This document shows, piece by piece, positions 51,201 through 60,200 of a stretch of 64,000 nt of DNA. The position numbers and the translations under genes were made by a program. The notes under the pieces were generated by a model, which was given only the letters and a program-made list of their open reading frames with translations, did no database searches and was not told where the DNA came from. The DNA is from Sabellastarte sp. h YS-2021. Its lineage: Eukaryota; Annelida; Polychaeta; Sabellida; Sabellidae. Numbering within the stretch: position 1 is the stretch's first letter; every line of letters starts with the position of its first letter. The DNA lies in contig OZ024929.1 in assembly GCA_964017235.1 (NCBI GenBank), positions 165,711,609 to 165,775,608 of the forward strand, written 5' to 3'.

Positions 51201-54200
51201 TAGTTTCAGTATTTTGGGGTTCAATTTTGAGCCCAGGGTCTCTATTTTTAGCCTTTCTCCACCTTCAATTCTGGAGGATGGGGGTTTACGGCTTCTGGGG
51301 AGGACTTTGTCTTCCACCTTTTGGAGATCCATCTCACTGTTACTGGTTTCCTACATTTCAATTTTGTCATTTTGGTCATTTGGTTTCTCAGTCCATTTTT
51401 AGTCCTTTGGCCTCTTTTGTGCCTAGGGCTCAGCCTAATCAGGCTGCTTTTTGGTGCTGGGATTACCTTATTAAGACCATTCATGTTCAGGGTCCTTTTA
51501 GAAGAGTTTATCAGTTGAATCCAACTGATTTTCTACTTCCTAAACACAGCTCCATTCATTTTCTAAATCTAGAAAATTTTTGTTTGGGGTTTGGTGGAAA
51601 TCTTCTGTTACTCAACAGCTTTCTATTGTGTTTTCACCATTTTTTTTTAGATCTGACGATCAATGGGCACATCTCCCTTTTGGGTATGTTGGGGGTTCCT
51701 CTGTCTACAGTTAACCTTTAGGCAGACTCCAGGAACCCTATTCCAACTTTTTGGTGCCAGTCTGTTGGACTATATGGGTGCTTAGCACTTCATTCTTTAA
51801 TCTTCTCCTCAGAAGATTTTCAAGCTTCCTGTCTAACAGAATTAGGGAATAAATTTGACTGCTCTTTCCTTTTGATCAGTCTTATTTTTCTCTAAGTCAA
51901 CCACTTTTCCCAGGCTTAGAAGTTCCTTCATGAGGCCAGATACTTTCTGTCACTCATTCATTTTGGGATCTTCTTATTCTAAGTTTTGTAGGTTGGGTAA
52001 TTACCCAATTTTCCTTCTAAAACTTAGTTTTGCCAGGTACAAAATCCTTTTCAGAGGGTTTTTTGGGTTGACTTGCTCAGGTTTCCGGACCTGGGATCTA
52101 GCCTGATGGGGTTCTTAAGACCTTCTCTTCCCTAGGTAGAGTTCCTCTGCTATTAGGGGAGATCTGAGATGGACCTTAGGGTCCTTATTTCTGTGGGATT
52201 TTTTCCTTCAGTCCTGTTTTGTTGATCACTTATTCAAGTTGATTGACAAGGCAATACTTTCTCAGTGGTCTTTTTCATCCACCATTCTTTGGACATTTGT
52301 TCAATGGGTCTTCTAGCTCCATTTTAGCTGGTTGATCTATGGCCTTTATTCAGCCATCTTTGCACTTTGTTTTGAGAGATTTCTTTATCCATTTCCCTCA
52401 CTTGTGCTTAGTCACTTGGTAGGGTTAATTGGTCCTATTTTGGTCTTATGCTGTTTTTTGTGGTATCTCTCTTGGGAGACCATTTCTTCTCACATATAAC
52501 AGTATAAGCAGAAGCTTTTCATGTGGCCCTTACTCAAGGTGCCTCTTTTAAGCTAACTGCATTAGCCTCTTGAGGCACACCAATTAAGACCTTTTTCCTC
52601 CCATCCAGGGAGTTTTCTCTCAAATTTTGTGCTTTAAGGATGTGGTTCCTTTCCAGGTTCCAACATTCTGATGGTGGAATGCCTTCCAGAGGTAGAGGCT
52701 CAGCCTCAACCTCTATTATGGTGTCCTTCAGGAGATAAGAGTGTTGTTTTACTCAAATTTTCACTCTTACTTCCAGATCCCTCCACTTGCCAGTGGGAGG
52801 TCAACTGATTCCAGTGGTCTCTCAGATTCCACTTTCCTGATTCTTCAGCTCTTCTCCACAGAAGAATGCTGTTCTTTGTCATTCAGTCTCACACTGTCTG
52901 TTCACATGAGCAGTTCAAGTATCTTGAGCTCCTGTTTTCCTGATTTTTCAGGGCATTATCCTTGACAAAGATATACTGGAAACCACCATTAGATTTATAT
53001 CTTTTCCTGGTTTTCCAGACTATCAGGATGCAACTTATCAGTTGATCATTTTCTCAATTGGCCAGTGGACCACTTCTCTTCCTCAATTTGCCTCCTTTCT
53101 CTCCTCTGGCTCCTTTGGTTCACTCTTGCTCATAGTTTTGCTTTTGGGCAAGGTGTACCACTTTGTGGCAATGCCTTATGGTCTAGCCACTAGCCTTTCA
53201 GGATTCACTTCCTTAGTCAAGGAAGTAAGGAAAGTTGGCTTTGAGGTTGGGCATCTCAGTGCACATGTGACTACAAATTGGCTCATTAGAGCCAATAGTT
53301 GTCAGAGGCTCATTTTTCAACTCTATTAGAGTTGACTTTCAACTTGGAGTGGTTCTTAGCAGGAAGTATTTAGATCTGTTTCTTTAACAGGTCTCCTTCC
53401 TGGGTCACGTTCTTCACCTGTTTCTTAATTACCTCTCCAACTGGGCTCCTTATTTCTTTTGGCTTCCACTTGGAAGCCGCTTCTTCAAGGTCCCTGCACA
53501 TGACACTTCTTCTGTGTCATCTCAGGACACTTGATTTTCCTTCTCAAAGGTGCTCTGGATTTTCCATTCCTTGATCCTTCTATGAAGGTTCATTCAAGAT
53601 GGTACTATCCTGGGAACTATGTCTTTGCATACCTCCCTTTAATTCCCTAGTTTTTACATCTACTTTCATGGATGTTTCACTGCAGGGTTTGGGAGTTCTT
53701 TGTGCTCTGTGGACCACCTAAGGTCTATTTTTGATGTAGCAGTCCAGTCTGTTCATCAGTTCTAGAGCTCATAGCTGTCCTTTTTGCTCAGACTTTTGTT
53801 CCTGTATTATCCTTTCATCAAAGGATCATCCTTTCAGCCTCAAACAACTCAGATGTCTTGTTCTCAAGACATTTGTTCCTCACTTGTCCTTTCTTTAAGG
53901 GATTCTTCAGATAGTCCAGGTAACACTGTTGTCTGGGCTTTCTTTATATCAAGACAGGTTCCACTCTTGGGACATGTGTATTTTGGCATCTTTTGCCATT
54001 ATTTTTACAAGAACAAGTCTGTTCTTCCACCTACTCATGTTCCAGGGGCATGAATCCTTGGCAGACCATCTCTGGAGGTCTTTTCTCACCTTTCATATAA
54101 GGTGGCCCCTCAATTCTTGGATCTTCAGATGGTAGTCTCAGACTTCTCATCTTATTTAGATCTCTTTTGCCATGTGATTCAATCACAAGCTGCTCTTACA

Positions 54201-57200
54201 TGTGCCTCCTGTGCTAGATCGTTAGGCTCTGGCAACAGATGCCCTGGAGTGTTTTGGTCCGGAGTACTTGTTTTACTCCTTCCCTCCTTCAGCTCCTTGT
54301 CCTCTATGGCCAGGAAGTTAATCAACTTTCAGAGCTGTATCATGCTTCTTGTAGCCTTCCTTGGTAATTGCCAGGTTTTGGCCTCAAGTTCTCCTTTTAG
54401 AAAGCCTTTGGCTCTTCCTCTTATTCTTCTATAACAATCTCATCTTGAGTTTTGTTATTAATTTTTATGGAGTTCCTTTCTTCAAGCTTTCTAGCTGAAG
54501 TCTCCGTTAAGAAGAATTTTCTCAGGAGGGGTCCATAACTGTCTATGAAGCAATGTGGAACTGCTTCAAAAACTTGTGAGAAACATGGCCACTCTGCCAT
54601 GCTTCAACTGTCCCATTTATTGCTGTTTGTTCCTATTTAGGAATTATTTTCAGACAATAGGGATACAGGTCAGCTCTCTCCATGTACTACTTGGAGTTGG
54701 GTTCTTATAGGAGCTAGGAAGTCTCATTTAGAGCTTCTTTAAGTCCAGAATTAGGGTAGTCGTCACCTACCTGTTTGGTACTTAATCCTTGGTTCTGCAG
54801 GCTCTTACCAGGATCCTCTTGGACCCTTTTCATTTGCTGAGCCAAGTTTTTCACATTTTAGACAGTCTTTCTTACTCCCTTTGGGAAGGAGAAGGAGTGA
54901 TTTTCATTCCTCTATTTAGAGATTTTCTCTCACTCTCTAGGAATGGCCTAAGTCATCCTTTAGTCAGATTTTACTTTCTTGGCTTAAGCCAGTTAGCTTC
55001 AGAAGGCTCTTCCTGCTTTGACTTTTTGTCTTTGGTCAGGATGACTTAGAGGACCTCCTTTTCTACAGTCAGATTCCTAAGATATTATCTATCTAGCTAT
55101 TCTGACTTTCTTAAGAGGATTTCTTCTTGGTCTTTCTTCTGAAGTCCAAGAGGGTGATATTGCTGCTCAGACAATATCTTTTTGGATAGCATTTTATCCT
55201 TGATTCCCTCAATCTCTGTTCCACAGAGAATGCATCTCTTCATGGTGTCAGGGCTCATCATGTCATGGCACAGGCTGCTTCCTGGTCCTTTAGGGGTGGA
55301 ATCCCACTCCTAGTCAATATGAGATCCTGCACGTGGAAGAGCCATTCCACTTTTACATCCTTCTACTTTAGGAATGTACCTCTCAAGAAGGGGGATTCCT
55401 CTTGGAATCCTTGCACTTCACTTATTTTCCTTCAGAGATGTTGTTCTTAAGAATCTCTATGATTTCTTAAGTGGAGTGGACATCCTTTTCCACTCAGCCA
55501 TTTCTCTCTCTTCTACTTAAATTCCTCAATTTAAGTCCATCTGAAACTTTTAGTTTCAGAAAAAGGGGGGTGGCATTTCCCTTTTAGGGAATCTATTCTT
55601 CATCTCTATTTTCAGAACCGTGCTTCTTAGTGCCTCTGGACATGTTCCCATTCTGAGCACAGGGCATACTAATGCCTTCTCCTTTGAGCTGACCTAATAG
55701 GGTGTAGACAGCAGTGTTGAAGTTAGTGCAGTGGTTAATGCTACTCACTTAACTCCGTGGAGTTATTGCTTCAGCACAGAGGTTTTGGGTTCAATTGCAT
55801 TGCACTAGGAAGTACCCTTTTGTAGCAATTTAACCTTAGGGTGGTTTTCCTCAGTCTGTCTTTTTCCCACCATCCTTCCATGTGGGCATTCAACCCAAGT
55901 GTTTTCATATGGTAGAGTATATTTACATTTTTATGAAATAAAATTTCATATTTTTAAATGTAAAATGCATTTTTATGAATAAAAATGTATATACTTACCA
56001 TATGAAAACAGCAAATCACCCTCCCGCCTGCCCCGCTTTTAAAGACCTTTTTCCAGCATTTATGTTTATTCACAAAAAGAATGAACTATTTCTGTATTAC
56101 TGCGCATGGCAGAGTGAATTAGGTCACCAGGGGTCAAAGGTAACAAGTATATAGGTTTAAAGAGGGTCTCCCCTCATATTTTAAATTCTATGTACGGTGT
56201 ATGTGGCGGTCACCGAACGCCAAGCCACGCTTACCCAAGTGTTTTCATACGGTAAGTATATACATTTTTATTCATAAAAATGCATTTTACATTTAAAAAT
56301 ATGAAAGTTTTTCCACGTCTACCAAAAATACCCAAATTTATTAAAAATCTAAATCATTCAAAAGTTTCTTGAGACACTTTTCTTTGGCATAGTGTATGGA
56401 AAAGTGGCATTGGCATTTCTTCTCTACACTTTTTTTGTCACGAAAGGAAGGCATGCAGTATATTCAAGTTGACCAAAAATACGCCATATTTATTTTCATT
56501 TGTCTTTGTTGTTTATACATTCACACAACATCTTAAAAGCAAGCATAGCAATTTATTGTCATATTTCATACACAAAACATGTCATACAAAAAAAAAATCT
56601 CTACTTGTGAATATTTTGTGACTTTAAGCCCTCAAAGTCTACACCCCACAAAAAATAATTCAAGTTCCAGTAAACGACTTTCACTGGCCCTGAAAAACGA
56701 TGCGTTACGTTGATAGCCCCTTAAAAAGTAATTGGGAAGTAATAACTTCTGTAGCCCTTGTCTTTAGAGTTGACAGTGATAAGTTACAAATTATTGTCAA
56801 GTTATATTACAAATGATTATTGATTAACATAACATTAATATATAACTCATGTATCAAATTTCTTACCAAAAATAGTTTTGGTGTGTCATATATAAAACAA
56901 TTTTCAGCTTGATGCATCCTTGGCTACTGGAACAATATAAAAATCAACTTCCCTATCTTAAGCATTTCATTGGGTAAAAAAATGTAGATAAGATTTTGCT
57001 GCTTGATATTGTTTTTCAAATTCAATTGTTTGCACCACATAATTTCCACTTTAGTTTCAGTGTTTGTGTATACCTGTATTTTTATGTCAGCTGACTTGTC
57101 AGTCAGCGAACATTATGGCATCACTCTGCGGTGTCCGCGGACGCGCCCGCGTGAACAACTTCTCCAAAACTACAAGGCCTAGAGACATGCTGTTTTTTTT

Positions 57201-60200
57201 AAAAGATACCTTATCTATCGAGGATGAAAAATTGTTAATGCAAGCAAGTCTGTCTGTTCGTCTGTTTGCTAGAGCCATTACAAGGGAGGTACCCCCACCA
57301 AAAGTGTGAAAATCCCAACACTTTATCACAATTTTTTCATTGACTATTGCATATTTCTCTCATATTTTGCATAAATGTACTAGGCCACAAGTAGATTCTT
57401 TGTGTGAGTATCAGACCTGGATCTGTCTTAGTTTTTTTTATTAATTTTTTAAATAATTTTCAATGCATTAAAATTCAAGAAATCATGCACTAAATCACTT
57501 ATTTTCTCATTGACTATTACAGGGATTTCTCTCTTATCTTGCTTATATGTACTAAGCCATTAGTAGATTCCCTTGTGTGAGTATCAGGCCTGGATCTTTT
57601 TAAATTTATTTTTTATGAATTTTTTAAATAATTTTTTATACATTAAAATTCATGAAATCATGCACTAGCTAAGTGAGTAATGACTACTTTCTGACATTTC
57701 AGTACCTTCCATTATGAGTAAAATCACTTGTAACTTGAAAACTATTACATTTAGAGAATTTTGTGTAAATATGTTATTCAGCTACTTTTGGGTCAGCTAT
57801 AACAAAGTAAAATTTCAGACCTGTACTCATTGCATAACTGAGTAATAGCTACTTTGAGGTTATCACTGTTGAGTGTATTGCTTGTAACTTGAAAACTATT
57901 GCATTTAGAGTATTTTCTTTAAATATGTTGTTCGCCTACTTTTGGGTCAGCTATAACAGTAAAATTTTAGACCTGTAGATCATTGCATAGCTGAGCAATA
58001 GCTACTTTCACGTTCTCACTGTTGAGTAAATCTCTTGTAACTTGAAAACTATTGAATATAGAGAATTTTGTGTAAATATGTTATTCACCTACTTTTGGGT
58101 CAGCTATAACATAGTAAAGTTGTATACCTGTAGCTCATTGCATAGCTGAGCGATAGCTACTTTGAGGTTTTCTCTGTTGAGTAAATTAGTTGTAACTTGA
58201 AAACTATTGCATTTAGAGAATTTTGCTTAAATATCTTATTCATCTACTTTTAAATTAGCTATAACATAGTAAAATTGCAGATGTGTAGCTCATGGTATAA
58301 CTGAGTAATAGCTATTCTCAGGTTCTTACTGTTCATTAAATCAGTTGTAACTTGATAACTATTGCATTTAAAGTATTTTCTATAAATATGTTATTCATCT
58401 ACTTTTGGGTCAGCTATAACATAGTAAAATTGCAGACCTGTAGGTCAGCTGACACAGAGCCCGTTCACGGGCACTGATTGCTTGTTCTACAAGTAGTGAT
58501 GTCGGCAGACAGGATATATTTTGTGGCATTATAAAAATCAGGCATACAAAAATGTAGAGTAGGAAATATAAAAGTCTATGACAGCATGGTAAATACATCA
58601 GAGGCGGGGCTGGTCTTTCAAAGTAATTTTAAATAATCCACAGTTGTGCCAGATTTTGTATGAGAGGAGATCACAGGTCTATTGAAGTCACAAAATTACT
58701 ATTGTGAAAAGAATTTTCCCAGGAATTCAGGATGCAGAATGGGGGTTCACATACTTTGTCTTATCTTACATTTGTACAATCGATCACTGTGGAGGCTAAA
58801 AGGCTCAAATTCTATGATTCTATAATAACTCCCTCTCCTTTTCTGTTGGTCAAGCTTTACTCTTCAATGTTTTCTCAATTGGTATTTAATAAATTTTTAT
58901 GTTGAGGCCAAAAATTGGTAAGCAAGTATTTATGTATTTTCCAGTGAGGCTCCGAAATCAGGACCTTCAAAATCTGGCAGTGACAAACCTGTCAGGAATA
59001 TTGCTGGAGAGGTAAGATATCACTAATGTGCTGCACTCTTCTGCTGCTCATAGACCCAGTTTTTGATGTAATATTATCCAGTCTTTTGGTGATTTATGTG
59101 TGTCACATTTTCTTTATTTCACAAAAATTTGAATCAGATTTCTTTCAAAGTGCAGCTTGCCATTCCCGTCATTATATGCAAGTCATGAATATCACCTTGC
59201 CTATATAACTAAGACTGAATAGACAACACCAATTACATAAGTCTGTCTTTTAGTCTGTCTTTATATCCTAGAATGTGTGAAATGTTCCGCTATTCCCTGA
59301 AAGTCCTGTTTTCAGTAGCAGTATTGTGCATCTGCATAATATCAATACATCTTTGTGCTTTTGCCTGTTATTGGGGACGTGCACTATATTTACAGAATTC
59401 ACAGTGGTTTGCTTCATAGTATTGACAACCTTGGAAGTCAAAATATTTGATATTGTGTCCCAAAATAAATCAAAGAAAAGTGCTCAATTTACTTTAGGAT
59501 TTAATGTTGATTCACATACTTCATATAGGTCAGACCACTATGGCCAGTTAAAGCAGGTAGAAGTAAGCAATACATATGTATTGGTCAAGATTCTACACAA
59601 TAAACCATTGGATATTAGCAAGTAACTTTAGTTTCAATATGATAAAGTTTTGGGTGACTCCATATATTGGATCTGATTGCTACAAGTAATGGTTTTGCAC
59701 CTCTGTTTGTCTTAGATGCCAGAGCCTTTAAGTATTAAGGAGTTAGTTTTGGATCTGTTTTAGACCCTGGTGCGTCCGTTTGTGGAGGTGATGTTCCAGA
59801 GACACAAGTCCTCAACCACTGTGGCTGATGGACCCAATCCCTCCTGGAATGAGGAGCTACAAGTCCCATTCAAGTGAGTCAGCCGGCCCAAAATGTGCTA
59901 GATACTAAATGCTTATTTAAAACTTTTGTGGTATCGTGAAAACACAAGGTAATATTTTCATTGAGTGAGTCAACTACTCAGAAATATTTGATATTAAATT
60001 TCAATGTGAAACTTAGTATGGGCCCATGATTGATATAAGATAACCTTCCACAAAGAGCTGCAACTGTCCTTGAAGTGAGCAAGCTATTGAGGATATGTTA
60101 GATATTCAGTGATAATATAAAATTTGTGTGGACGCATAATCAAACCAAGACAGTCTTCCAAGAATAAGGAGCTACAAGAGCTCTTTTAGTGAGTGAAGTT

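Larger units (their letters stand above)
50101..56306 (+). mobile_element. DIRS-type retrotransposon 4, heavily decayed
   Basis: Inverted terminal repeats (50101-50312 and 56082-56306) and an internal complementary region (55888-56012) give a textbook DIRS outline of 6.2 kb. The interior is T-rich with only traces of RT and recombinase; dozens of breaks. Yet the two terminal repeats differ at only about seven of 190 positions by eye, so its last move was fairly recent. It lies sense to CC2D2A in intron 10. Confidence 0.85.
49218..56720. mobile_element. TTAA-flanked element with 16-bp inverted ends, split by DIRS 4
   Basis: TTAA stands at 49214-49217 and 56721-56724. Just inside are inverted ends GGGGCTATCAATGTAA and (reversed) GGGGCTATCAACGTAA, one mismatch in 16. 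Removing DIRS 4 leaves about 1.3 kb with no visible coding. TTAA duplication fits the piggyBac superfamily, although piggyBac ends usually begin CCC. The class is inferred. Confidence 0.6.

Noticed and set aside
51214-55049. Many short plus-strand frames rich in Phe, Leu and Ser
   Set aside because: They reflect the T-rich interior of DIRS 4; only small RT and recombinase traces are meaningful.
59326-59625. 99-codon frame in intron 11
   Set aside because: No conserved motif, no splice support, and the region behaves as ordinary intron between two firm CC2D2A exons.
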